A stretch of DNA of 18,058 nt. It comes from Eubacterium sp. GTDB lineage: Bacteria > Bacillota_A > Clostridia > Peptostreptococcales > Anaerovoracaceae. The stretch is from contig JAFOML010000032.1 in the NCBI GenBank assembly GCA_017425345.1, forward strand, positions 1-18,058, in the 5' to 3' direction. The translations under genes and the position numbers were made by a program. Shown here one piece after another: positions 1 to 7,453 of this stretch. Each line of letters begins with the position of its first letter. Within the stretch, counting starts at the first letter, position 1. The notes beneath the pieces were generated by a model that had not been told where the DNA came from, did no database searches, and worked only from the letters and a program-made list of their open reading frames with translations.

Positions 1-132
1 CAGGAGGAGAACCTCAAGCTACGGATCGAGAATGCATTTTTAAAAGAAGCGAGGAGGCTGCGTTTAGAGGAGGAAGCTCATCTGAACGAACTGCGAGAGT
101 CGTCCACAGTCTCCGAGGAGAATTCAAATTAA
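1..132 (+). CDS. IS3-family transposase OrfA, C-terminal end (partial)
   Basis: Frame 1 is open from the window edge to a TAA at 130-132 and encodes the last 43 residues, beginning QEENLKLRIENAFLKEARRL. The charged, leucine-spaced stretch fits the coiled-coil (leucine-zipper-like) tail of IS3 OrfA proteins, which multimerises OrfA and the OrfAB transposase. The N-terminal helix-turn-helix that would bind the terminal repeats is upstream of the window. The orfA tail overlaps the -1 frame that leads into orfB, and a slippery heptamer lies at 39-45. I call it on position, overlap and the Leu/Glu/Lys-rich pattern. Confidence 0.75.
   Translation, partial: QEENLKLRIENAFLKEARRLRLEEEAHLNELRESSTVSEENSN
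39..45 (+). promoter_or_regulatory. Programmed -1 ribosomal frameshift heptamer (T TTA AAA)
   Basis: Frame-0 codons of orfA read TTT TTA AAA GAA, which gives the X XXY YYZ heptamer T TTA AAA. Slipping back one base puts the ribosome in the orfB frame, which is open from position 3 to 974. IS3 elements make their active OrfAB transposase this way. I did not find a clear downstream stimulatory stem-loop or pseudoknot. Confidence 0.6.
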
Positions 133-974
133 AGGACATTCTCGCGGTAATCGGCTTCCCAAAGGCTACATACATGTACTGGCAAAAGCGCTTTGATCGT
201 GAAGATCCGGATGCGGAATTGCTTCATAAGATCAAGGAAATACGGAAAGAACATAAGGATTATGGCTATCGCAGGCTGTGGGGCGAACTAAGAAAACAAG
301 GCATCGAGGTGAACAAGAAGAAGGTCCATCGCATAGTTCAGAAGTATGGTCTGCAGGTCACTTCCTACACCAGAAAAAGCCGCAGATTCAGCACATACAA
401 GGGTGTTGTGGGAAGGATTTCTCCTAACAGAGTAAATAGAAGATTCAACACCTGCATTCCGCATCAGAAGATAACTACAGATACTTCTGAATTCAAGTAT
501 TATGAGCCAGATGAGAAAGGCAGAGTCACGATCAAGAAGCTATACCTCGATCCGTTCCTGGATCTTTGGAATCTTGAGGTTCTAAGTTATGGAGTATCCG
601 CCAGTCCTTCTGCCAATAGCATAATGACTGCACTTAACGAAGCTATCGATGTCACCAGCGACTGCAGGTACAGACGGACTTTCCATTCTGACCGCGGCTG
701 GGCATACCAAATGGGTGCTTACCGTCAAAAGCTGAAAGATAATCGAATCTTCCAAAGCATGTCCCGTAAAGGTAATTGTTACGACAACTCACCAATGGAG
801 AACTTCTTCGGGATCATGAAGCAAGAGATGTACTATGGGCGGGTTTATAGTAGCTTTGATGAACTGAAGGAAGCAATAGATAAATATATACGTTATTACA
901 ACGAGAAACGAAGCAAGCCCTCTCTTGGGTACAGGAGTCCAATCGAGTACCGGAATGAGATGCTTGCAGCATAG
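45..974 (+). CDS. IS3-family transposase OrfB (DDE integrase domain), made as OrfAB by frameshift
   Basis: This is the catalytic half of the IS3 transposase. An HTH_21-like stretch (IRKEHKDYGYRRLWGELRKQ) is followed by an rve/RNase H fold. Counting from the ATG at 174, the acidic triad is Asp103 (TTDTSEF), Asp173 (HSDRG) and Glu209 (SPMENFFG), with 35 residues between the last two, as expected for IS3 DD(35)E. The C-terminus has the usual YNEKRSKPSLGYRSPIEYR ending. The frame stays open upstream of 174 and encodes typical OrfB N-terminal residues (RVVHSLRGEFKLKDILAVIG). I therefore place the true coding start at the frameshift near 45, although internal initiation at 174 is possible. No frameshift or stop suggests decay. 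Confidence 0.92.
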   Translation, partial: RSEEAAFRGGSSSERTARVVHSLRGEFKLKDILAVIGFPKATYMYWQKRFDREDPDAELLHKIKEIRKEHKDYGYRRLWGELRKQGIEVNKKKVHRIVQKYGLQVTSYTRKSRRFSTYKGVVGRISPNRVNRRFNTCIPHQKITTDTSEFKYYEPDEKGRVTIKKLYLDPFLDLWNLEVLSYGVSASPSANSIMTALNEAIDVTSDCRYRRTFHSDRGWAYQMGAYRQKLKDNRIFQSMSRKGNCYDNSPMENFFGIMKQEMYYGRVYSSFDELKEAIDKYIRYYNEKRSKPSLGYRSPIEYRNEMLAA

Positions 975-979
975 AAAAA

Positions 980-1001
980 CTCCGGCGATTTCTCGCCGGA
1001 G
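980..1001. terminator. Hairpin inside the IS right end; intrinsic terminator on the minus strand
   Basis: A 9-bp GC-rich stem (ctccggcga / tcgccggag) closes a 4-nt loop. Read on the minus strand it is followed at once by TTTTT (complement of 975-979), a good rho-independent terminator for transcription leaving the L,D-transpeptidase gene. On the plus strand the T-run is displaced (1014-1018), so termination of orfB transcripts is less certain. It also shields the element from outside transcription. Confidence 0.65.
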
Positions 1002-1054
1002 CAAAAGTCTAACTTTTTGGGGGCACCTCAAAATCTCCCGCTTCTGAATCCTCG

Positions 1055-2473
1055 TTATTCATGTACGATGATCGGCATTCCGGCTTCCACATAGCCGTAA
1101 AGCTTCTTGGCTTCCGAATACGGCATGTTGACGCAGCCGTGGCTGCCGCCGCCCTGGTAGATCGTGCCGCCAAACGCGCTTCTCCAGGTCGCGTCGTGGA
1201 ATCCGCAGCCCGCATAGAACGGCATCCAGTAGGTGACCGGTGTCTTGTATTTGCTGCCGTCCGCATTCTCGCCTTCCAGCGTCGCCGGCGAAGTCTTGTA
1301 CATCAGCGGGAAAATACCGCATGGGGTTCCGTTCCCCTCGCTGACATTGCCTGTGACGACATCGGTCGAAACGACCGTCTTGCCGTCCACGACGCACCAG
1401 ACGTGCTGCCGGCTGATATCGGTTTCCACATAGGTATCACCGATATCATCCTTGCCGTTCCCCCATCCTTCCTGCTCGTAGATCGGTTTACGCTTTACAT
1501 TTTCCAGTTTGACCAGGTCCTTACGAAGCTGCTTAGCTTCTGCCTCCTTATCGACCACATAGCCGTAGTTCCCGCCGGACATTGTGACCGTACCGCCGGC
1601 CAGATGCATGGTGCGCGAGATCCCCACCGTATTGTACTTCTCAGCAACGGTATCCACAAACGCTCTGATTGCCTTTTTTCTGGCCTTTACAGCGCCGTTC
1701 TCGTCCACCTTGATCATCGAGTCGATCTCGGCCGGTGTGAGCGTCATATCGCCTTGTGGGCTCTCATACGTGATTTCTGCCGTGAGGTACTTCTGCGCGT
1801 AAGCGAGCTCTTCCTGGATCTCCTCGCTGTCTGCCGTGATCTCCGGCTGCTCATAGTAGTTGGACGCGTAGTACTCGAAGGTGTCCTTCCCTTCTGCGAT
1901 CGCATCAAAGAGGTCCTCTTTCAGCTTATCCTTGTCCAGATTGTTTCCGTACACCTCATCCACGACGTTAAAGTCGGTCGTGGAGAGATCCACATAGGCA
2001 TTCTCCGACTGAACGGTGCCTTCTCCTTCCTGTACGATGCTCATCGCGTCGAACTGCTCATCAAAAGACCTGGAGCTCTCCGCGACTGTCATCCGAATCG
2101 TATACTGGCGCTCTTTCGGATTGACCAGACGGATGAGCGAATCAAAGAAGTCCGGCTGCAGACAGCATTCCACCTGCGCCTTGATCTGATAATCAAAATT
2201 GAAATCGCTGATCGTCGCCTTGGTGACTCCGTTCTCCGTGATGGTGAGCGACCGGTCGTTCCAGGCATCCGTAAGTACTTCTGCCGCGTAATCGACGGGC
2301 ATTCCCGAAACATTGACGCCGTTGATCGTGGTACCGCTCGGGAATTTATTGATTCCGGAGAAATACTGATTCAAGCCTATGTATCCGCCTCCGGCGATCA
2401 GAGCGACGATGATCAGAAAGATCAGGAATTTCTTGCTGCCGCTCATTTTCTTTTTCTTTTTTACTTCACTCAT
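1055..2473 (-). CDS. Membrane-anchored L,D-transpeptidase (YkuD domain) with N-terminal PG-binding-type region
   Basis: The predicted 472-residue enzyme forms 3-3 peptidoglycan cross-links or attaches proteins to peptide stems outside the membrane. A lysine-rich cytoplasmic tail (residues 1-15) precedes one membrane helix (about 15-35). The extracellular middle part, starting with TTINGVNVSGM, resembles the PG_binding_4 repeat that usually precedes YkuD in Firmicutes. The C-terminal YkuD domain (about 345-472) has the catalytic His426 (GFHDA) and the SHGCVN motif with nucleophile Cys447. The start is supported by AGAGG 9 nt upstream and by an extended -10 promoter. It follows the ABC exporter gene by 63 bp on the same strand and runs toward the IS element, whose internal hairpin may act as its terminator. 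The enzyme class is clear; the biological role (cross-linking, toxin or carbapenem tolerance) is not. Confidence 0.93.
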   Translation of the reverse strand: MSEVKKKKKMSGSKKFLIFLIIVALIAGGGYIGLNQYFSGINKFPSGTTINGVNVSGMPVDYAAEVLTDAWNDRSLTITENGVTKATISDFNFDYQIKAQVECCLQPDFFDSLIRLVNPKERQYTIRMTVAESSRSFDEQFDAMSIVQEGEGTVQSENAYVDLSTTDFNVVDEVYGNNLDKDKLKEDLFDAIAEGKDTFEYYASNYYEQPEITADSEEIQEELAYAQKYLTAEITYESPQGDMTLTPAEIDSMIKVDENGAVKARKKAIRAFVDTVAEKYNTVGISRTMHLAGGTVTMSGGNYGYVVDKEAEAKQLRKDLVKLENVKRKPIYEQEGWGNGKDDIGDTYVETDISRQHVWCVVDGKTVVSTDVVTGNVSEGNGTPCGIFPLMYKTSPATLEGENADGSKYKTPVTYWMPFYAGCGFHDATWRSAFGGTIYQGGGSHGCVNMPYSEAKKLYGYVEAGMPIIVHE

Positions 2474-2494
2474 ATCTCATTACCTCTTTTGACC

Positions 2495-2523
2495 ATTATA
2501 GCACAGCTCTCTGCGATACAACA
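2495..2523 (-). promoter_or_regulatory. Extended -10 promoter for the L,D-transpeptidase gene
   Basis: The minus strand reads TGcTATAAT, a consensus -10 at 2495-2500 with the TGn extension. A weak -35 lies upstream (TGTTGT, 17-bp spacer, or TTGTAT, 15-bp spacer). It is 21 bp from the start codon, so the transpeptidase gene can be expressed independently of the exporter upstream. Confidence 0.6.
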
Positions 2524-2536
2524 GAATAATGAGGAC

Positions 2537-4261
2537 TCATCCGCCAAGATTCTGCGTGTGATACAGCCGCGCGTATTCCCCATCCAGCGCGAGCAGCTGT
2601 GCATGCGTTCCTTCTTCACAAATTCTTCCGTTCTCCACGACGACGATACGGTCTGCATCCCGGACTGTCGCCAGTCTGTGCGCAATAATCAGGGTCGTAC
2701 GGCCTTCTGAAAGCTTGTCAAAGCTCTTCTGGATCCGCTCTTCCGTAACGGTATCAAGAGCAGAAGTCGCTTCATCCAGCAGCAGGATCTTTGGATTCTT
2801 CAGGAAGATCCTGGCGATCGACACTCTCTGCTTCTGTCCGCCGGAAAGCATGGTACCCCGCTCGCCGACATATGTTTCAAACTGATCCGGCATCTCCATG
2901 ATATCATCATAGATCTCAGCAGCTTTCGCTGCCTCACAGACCTCCTCAAAGCTGGCCCCCGGTCTTCCGTACCGGATGTTTTCCAGGATCGTATCCGCAA
3001 AGATAAAGACATCCTGCTGTACGATTCCGACATTCTCCCGGATCGAGGTCTTCGTCACATCGCGGATATCGGTTCCGTCGATACGGATGCTGCCATCCGT
3101 CACATCGTAAAACCTCGGTATGAGCTGACAGAGAGTGGTCTTGCCGCCTCCAGAAAAACCGACGATAGCGATCGTCTCACCTGCTGCCACGTGCAGACTG
3201 AGGTGATCGATCACGGTCACATCATCCTGATAGGAGAAGCTGATATCATCGATATCGATTCTTCCCTCTGTCACCTGGAGAGGCCTCGCATCCGGTTTCT
3301 CCTTGATTCGCGGCTCCATCTCCATGACCTCCACGAACCTTCTGAGTCCCGCCATTCCGTTGGCAAAGATCTCCGCAAAGTTGGAAAGCTTCCGGATCGG
3401 AGTAACGAACGCGTTGACAAACAGCGTAAAGGTGATCAGATCGATATAGTTCATCGAGCCGTTCATGATCAGCCATCCGCCCACACCGATCACGGTGACA
3501 GGCATGATGCACATAAAGAACTCCTGGCTAGCGTTAAACGATCCCATCGCCTTATAATACCCCTGTTTGGCGTTTACAAACACATCATTGGATCGGGTGA
3601 AACGGTCGTACTCGATATTCTCGTTGGCGAATGCCTTGGAGGTACGGAATCCGGAAATACTGGATTCGATATCCGAGTTGATGGCAGCCAGACGGACTTT
3701 TACCTGCGTCGAGGCTTTGGCCATATTCTTCCTGCGGTTCATCACGATCGCAACGAAGATCGGAACCAGAATCGCCACAATCAGCGCAAGACGCCATTCG
3801 ATATAGAACATAAAGCACAGGGATCCGGTAATCGTCAGCACTGCGATCAGAAGATCCTCCGGCCCGTGATGTGCCAACTCGGTGATCTCAAACAGATCTC
3901 CGGTCATGCGGCTCATCAGTTTGCCGGTCCGGTTTTTGTCGTAGAATTCAAAATCCAGACTTTGTAAATGCGAGAACAAAGCGGCGCGGATATCCGCCTC
4001 CACAAGGACGCCAAATACGTGTCCGATATACGTCATAAAATAGTAGCAGACAGAGCGCAGCAAATAAAAACAAGCAATGCATACCATGAGGAGGAAGAAA
4101 ACCCGATACATCTTCTCCGGCAGCAGATGATACATCGCCCGTCTGGATGCCAGCGGAAACGCCAGATCGATCGCTGCGACCATGAGCGCGCAGCACATAT
4201 CGAAGAGGAAGAGTTTCCGGTGTGGCTTAAAGTAATGGAATAATGTGCGTAAATATTTCAT
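2537..4261 (-). CDS. ABC transporter, fused membrane and ATPase domains (MsbA/LmrA-like half exporter)
   Basis: The protein has 574 residues, normal for a half-transporter that works as a dimer to export lipids, drugs or peptides with ATP. An ABC_membrane region (about 15-310, around six hydrophobic segments) precedes an ATPase domain. Visible motifs are Walker A GFSGGGKT (368-375), Q-loop Q415/Q416, signature LSGGQ (472-476), Walker B ILLLDE (492-497), D-loop SALD (500-503) and H-loop His528. All catalytic positions look intact, so it can act as a homodimer, and no second half-transporter gene is adjacent. It starts 4 bp after the niaR stop, with a GAGGG sequence inside the end of niaR, so the two are almost certainly co-transcribed. 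The substrate cannot be inferred. Confidence 0.92.
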   Translation of the reverse strand: MKYLRTLFHYFKPHRKLFLFDMCCALMVAAIDLAFPLASRRAMYHLLPEKMYRVFFLLMVCIACFYLLRSVCYYFMTYIGHVFGVLVEADIRAALFSHLQSLDFEFYDKNRTGKLMSRMTGDLFEITELAHHGPEDLLIAVLTITGSLCFMFYIEWRLALIVAILVPIFVAIVMNRRKNMAKASTQVKVRLAAINSDIESSISGFRTSKAFANENIEYDRFTRSNDVFVNAKQGYYKAMGSFNASQEFFMCIMPVTVIGVGGWLIMNGSMNYIDLITFTLFVNAFVTPIRKLSNFAEIFANGMAGLRRFVEVMEMEPRIKEKPDARPLQVTEGRIDIDDISFSYQDDVTVIDHLSLHVAAGETIAIVGFSGGGKTTLCQLIPRFYDVTDGSIRIDGTDIRDVTKTSIRENVGIVQQDVFIFADTILENIRYGRPGASFEEVCEAAKAAEIYDDIMEMPDQFETYVGERGTMLSGGQKQRVSIARIFLKNPKILLLDEATSALDTVTEERIQKSFDKLSEGRTTLIIAHRLATVRDADRIVVVENGRICEEGTHAQLLALDGEYARLYHTQNLGG

Positions 4262-4265
4262 GTTG

Positions 4266-4778
4266 TCAGTTTCCCTCTGCCAGATACCCTTTCGACTGGA
4301 GCATATCCTGAATCAGATCCAGGGTGTCCTCGTCCCGGGCTTCTACGGTATGGTAATGATAGCTTGAAGTCACATTTTTCAGGAGCTGCGACCGGCCGCT
4401 GTTCAGATCTTCAATAAAGGCATCGACCTTCCGTCTGGAATCGATGTTCAGTTCTCCTTCGATTCGGCCATATACCTTATGCCAGACGAAAACGTCCAGC
4501 ACGGTACCGCCGAGGTCCACGATCGAGAGAAGCTCATCCGCAGTCTGCTCATCCGTATGGCAGACCTTGAATACGCGGCGTTTCAAGCCGGACAGATTCA
4601 GGATATATCCACGGCTCGTCGAAAGGATATCATCTCCGGCAGCGCGGAGAAGCGCGATATCCTGTACGATCACCTGCCGGCTTACATCAAAAAGCTCCGC
4701 AAGCTTCCTTGCGGGAACCGGTTCGCTGCTCTGACGGAGCAGATTGATAATCTCTGTCCTGCGTTCTTCACCGACCAT
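4266..4778 (-). CDS. niaR: NiaR-type transcriptional repressor (HTH_11 plus 3H domain)
   Basis: The regulator has 170 residues. An N-terminal winged HTH (about 4-60, ERRTEIINLLRQ...LFDVSRQVIVQDI) precedes a 3H domain (about 68-168). The likely metal site is complete: His74, Glu82, His141 and His143. The spacing (8 between the first two, 2 between the last two) matches the nickel site known in the Thermotoga NiaR homologue. Family members bind nicotinic acid and repress niacin uptake and NAD synthesis genes. The reading frame extends upstream to 4922, but the ATG at 4778 has AGGAGG 7 nt before it and starts exactly at the HTH, so I chose it. The next gene downstream is an ABC exporter, not a niacin gene. 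The effector assignment rests on family knowledge only. Confidence 0.88.
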   Translation of the reverse strand: MVGEERRTEIINLLRQSSEPVPARKLAELFDVSRQVIVQDIALLRAAGDDILSTSRGYILNLSGLKRRVFKVCHTDEQTADELLSIVDLGGTVLDVFVWHKVYGRIEGELNIDSRRKVDAFIEDLNSGRSQLLKNVTSSYHYHTVEARDEDTLDLIQDMLQSKGYLAEGN

Positions 4779-4798
4779 CGCTTTTCCTCCTGCCACAT

Positions 4799-4828
4799 AT
4801 TCTATCACAGACCCATCCTGTTTTTCAA
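4799..4828 (-). promoter_or_regulatory. Promoter of the niaR-ABC exporter operon
   Basis: On the minus strand the -35 is TTGAAA (4823-4828) and the -10 is TAGAAT (4799-4804) with a TGa extension; the spacer is 18 bp. The -10 lies only 20 bp before the start codon, so transcription would begin just before or at the AGGAGG, giving a very short leader. I did not identify a convincing NiaR operator palindrome, though autoregulation is common in this family. Confidence 0.55.
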
Positions 4829-4893
4829 TGCTGCTGCAAAGGATTCCGCGCACCGAAAGAGCTTCTTTCATCAGAATCTTCTGTGGATGGAAA

Positions 4894-4920
4894 GAACCGG
4901 CGCAGATCCTGCGCCGGTTC
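4894..4920. terminator. Strong hairpin at the end of the GRE operon, probable terminator
   Basis: An 11-bp perfect stem (gaaccggcgca / tgcgccggttc) closes a 5-nt loop, 22 bp beyond the GRE stop codon. The T-tract on the minus strand is short (TTTCC). It is therefore a plausible but not ideal intrinsic terminator, and it could also act mainly as a 3' mRNA stabiliser. It separates the GRE operon from the niaR promoter. Confidence 0.55.
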
Positions 4921-4942
4921 ACGGTATTCCTGTTTTACTTTT

Positions 4943-7453
4943 TTAGAATGAAAGCTCTGTACGGTTGATCAGATCCATCTGAAGCGGCTTTCCCAGCTCG
5001 ACGAAATACGCGCTGTATCCCGCCACACGCACGAGCATATCCTTGTAATCCTCCGGCTTTTCCATCGCTGCCCGCATCGTAGCGGAACTCATGATGTTAA
5101 ACTGGCAGTGAGTAGCTGATCCCTGGAAGAACGTATCGATAAAGCTGATCAGGTTCTCTTTCCCCTGCTCGCCGACGACGCACTCAGGCGGGAACTTCCA
5201 GTTCAGCAGCGTGCCGTTCGTCGCTCTGGTATGATCCGCCTTGTTCACGGAGTTGGCGATCGCTGTCGGTCCGTTGACATCGTGAGAAGCTGCGCTGGTG
5301 TGCACCGGTCCCATGTTATCGGAGATTGGTTCCCCGGCTTTCCGGCCATCCAGCGATGCCGCGATGTCCGCGCCGAGGCTGACATTCGCATTGACGGTAT
5401 AGACGCCCGGCGTAAAGACGCCTCCACGCGCGTTCGGACGTCCGCCCACGTGATCGCAGTAGCTGTTAAAGACAGCCGTATAGAAGCGGTCTGCATAGTC
5501 GTCATCGTTGCCGAAATGATGGACTTTTGTGCTGTTGATCAGCGCATAGAGCACCTCATATCCGACCCAGTTATTCCGCATGGCATCCAGCAGCTCCGCG
5601 CCGGTATACTTATACTCATCGAAAACCAGCTGGCTGATTGCGGAAAGCGCATCTGCGCAGGAACCGATCCCGCTGGCCTGCGGTCCGGTAAAGTTATACG
5701 CTGCGCCGCCTGCGCTCAGGTCCTTTCCGCTCTTCATGCAGCTCCTGAACATCGAGGATGCGAGCGGTGTCGGCTTGATCTCCCGGTGGGCCACATCGAT
5801 GATATCGATCATGGAACACATCTGTTCCGTCCAGTAGGCGATCTGCGCATCGACGCTCTTCATCACATCGTCCATACTCTTTGCCGTTGCAAGCGATCCG
5901 GTATTCGGACCGAGCTGGCTCCCGGCTCCCGCGCACATCGGATATCTCGGACAGTGCGTGCTGCAGTCGATGCATCTGCCGCCGTTAAGCGCAAGCTCCA
6001 GAACCTTCATCAGGTTCATATATGCTGCATCGTGGAATCCGTATTCCTTTCCCGGAAGGTCCGGTTCCACACATCCTACGACCTCATATTCACGAGCCTC
6101 TTCCGGCGGCATGCCCTTCTTCTGCATGACCGCGATCGCTGTCGCGTCATTATACAGCTTGGGATGACCGTAACCAGCGCGGATACACTCCACGGTCTTT
6201 ACCTTCAGCTCGTATGGAGTATTCTCGTGTACGCGTACACAGAGCCACGGCACCATCATGCGCGTATGGACGGAAGCCTCCAGCAGCATGAAGGTCAGAT
6301 CGTTCGTCACATCGTTGCCCTCGCGGTCGACTCCGCCGACAGTCAGGCTTTCTCCGCCCCATCCGCGGCCGTTTCTGAACTTAGAGGACAGTCTGTTCTT
6401 CAGCTTAGAAGGGTTGCTGGCCTTGATATAGGCGCACTCAAGGAGCTCCTGCGCGAATTCCTTGGTAATGACCTGATTCTCCATATCATGCTTATAATAC
6501 GGATACAGCCACTGATCCATTCTTCCATAGGAGATAGAATGTCCGTTAGACTCGATCTCCACGACAGTCGTGGCAAAGTACCACAGCTGCAGCGCCTGCC
6601 ACATGGTCTCCGCAGGTCCCTTCTCGATCTGACGCAGGTTCGCTGCGATCTGTCTGAGCTCAAGACCGCGGACCGGATCAGATTCCCGGTCTGCCATCTC
6701 ATCCGCCAGCTTGCCGTAGCGGGAGATGAAGTGCTGTGTTGCCTGGATCTCGTACATCGCTGCAATGTAGAAATTGACGTGCTCCGCATAGTCCGGATCA
6801 TCCATGGAAAGCGACAGAATGCCCTCCTGCACTTCTTCCAGCAGTCCGTCGAAGCCGACCTCCAGCAGATGACCGTAGTCCAGCACGTAATGGCCGATTC
6901 CGGCATCGTGATACAGGCTGGTCAGGAAGACCTTCTTGCCGAGCTCGCTGCCCTTCGCCTGGTCCATGGAAATCTCGCGGTTGACCTTCGCAGAGACGGT
7001 CTTCCCGCGCCAGTACTGCAGGATGCGAATCAGCTCATCCTTATCTTCGTCTTTGATATAGAACTGATCATGAGGACGCTGGTCAAACGGATGATTCTCC
7101 AGCTCGTCGATGATCCATTCCACCGAAAACTCCGGATAGATCGGCGCCGCTTTGGCAGGCGCAGCGATCGTACCCACGATGAGCTCATCCGGATAGATCT
7201 CGATGTCGACGTTCGCCAGAATATGCTGCAGCGCATGCATGCAGCGCAGAATCTGCGGACGTCCCTCGGTCTTCATATAGCTTTCCGTCACAAGTCTGGC
7301 GCGCTGGATATCGATATTAAACGGCGCGTCCAGGAAGGTCTTCCTGAGACGGTTCACCCTGGGATACGGCGAGAACTCACCGTGTCCCACCTGATATCCG
7401 AGCCCGTAGCTCTTATCAAACGGCTCTGTTCCAATTGCTTTTGTATGTGTCAT
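4943..7453 (-). CDS. Glycyl radical enzyme (PFL-like; probable organosulfonate lyase or dehydratase)
   Basis: The protein has 836 residues, typical of PFL-like/diol-dehydratase-type GREs. An N-terminal PFL domain carries the family opening (RARLVTESYMKTEGRPQILR, about 51-70). The thiyl-radical Cys461 sits in VVGCVEPD with the usual Glu463. The C-terminal glycyl-radical loop RVAGYSAYF puts the radical on Gly812. Cys in CVEP rather than the PFL double Cys excludes pyruvate formate-lyase and points to the lyase/dehydratase clade (choline lyase, isethionate or dihydroxypropanesulfonate lyase, propanediol or hydroxyproline dehydratase). The start ATG overlaps the activase stop (ATGA) and has AAAGGA upstream, so the two genes are translationally coupled. 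Being last in an operon with tauCAB suggests a C2/C3 sulfonate substrate; this is inference. A Cys-rich insert (Cys494, 497, 501, 507) is unusual. By analogy with other GREs it should act in the cytoplasm. Confidence 0.93.
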   Translation of the reverse strand: MTHTKAIGTEPFDKSYGLGYQVGHGEFSPYPRVNRLRKTFLDAPFNIDIQRARLVTESYMKTEGRPQILRCMHALQHILANVDIEIYPDELIVGTIAAPAKAAPIYPEFSVEWIIDELENHPFDQRPHDQFYIKDEDKDELIRILQYWRGKTVSAKVNREISMDQAKGSELGKKVFLTSLYHDAGIGHYVLDYGHLLEVGFDGLLEEVQEGILSLSMDDPDYAEHVNFYIAAMYEIQATQHFISRYGKLADEMADRESDPVRGLELRQIAANLRQIEKGPAETMWQALQLWYFATTVVEIESNGHSISYGRMDQWLYPYYKHDMENQVITKEFAQELLECAYIKASNPSKLKNRLSSKFRNGRGWGGESLTVGGVDREGNDVTNDLTFMLLEASVHTRMMVPWLCVRVHENTPYELKVKTVECIRAGYGHPKLYNDATAIAVMQKKGMPPEEAREYEVVGCVEPDLPGKEYGFHDAAYMNLMKVLELALNGGRCIDCSTHCPRYPMCAGAGSQLGPNTGSLATAKSMDDVMKSVDAQIAYWTEQMCSMIDIIDVAHREIKPTPLASSMFRSCMKSGKDLSAGGAAYNFTGPQASGIGSCADALSAISQLVFDEYKYTGAELLDAMRNNWVGYEVLYALINSTKVHHFGNDDDYADRFYTAVFNSYCDHVGGRPNARGGVFTPGVYTVNANVSLGADIAASLDGRKAGEPISDNMGPVHTSAASHDVNGPTAIANSVNKADHTRATNGTLLNWKFPPECVVGEQGKENLISFIDTFFQGSATHCQFNIMSSATMRAAMEKPEDYKDMLVRVAGYSAYFVELGKPLQMDLINRTELSF

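Larger units (their letters stand above)
1..1030 (+). mobile_element. IS3-family (IS150-like) insertion sequence, right part
   Basis: The window opens inside the element. Visible parts are the end of orfA, a complete orfB and a right end. The right terminal repeat is about 1007-1030 (gtctaactttttgggggcac then ctca). Its complement begins TGAGGTGCCCCC, which fits the TG...CA ends of IS150-type IS3 elements. The left end lies outside the window, so neither the target duplication nor the full length can be checked. orfB has no internal stop and its catalytic triad is present, so the element may still be active. It lies 24 bp beyond the stop codon of the convergent L,D-transpeptidase gene and so has probably not damaged that gene. 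Confidence 0.9.

Noticed and set aside
1061..2710. Long plus-strand open frame opposite the transpeptidase gene
   Set aside because: It is antisense to a gene with clear YkuD motifs, has no domain or ribosome site of its own and looks like a codon-bias shadow.
4779..4922. Upstream extension of niaR by 48 codons to an ATG at 4922
   Set aside because: It would cross the promoter and terminator hairpin, has no homology, and the ATG at 4778 has a perfectly placed AGGAGG.
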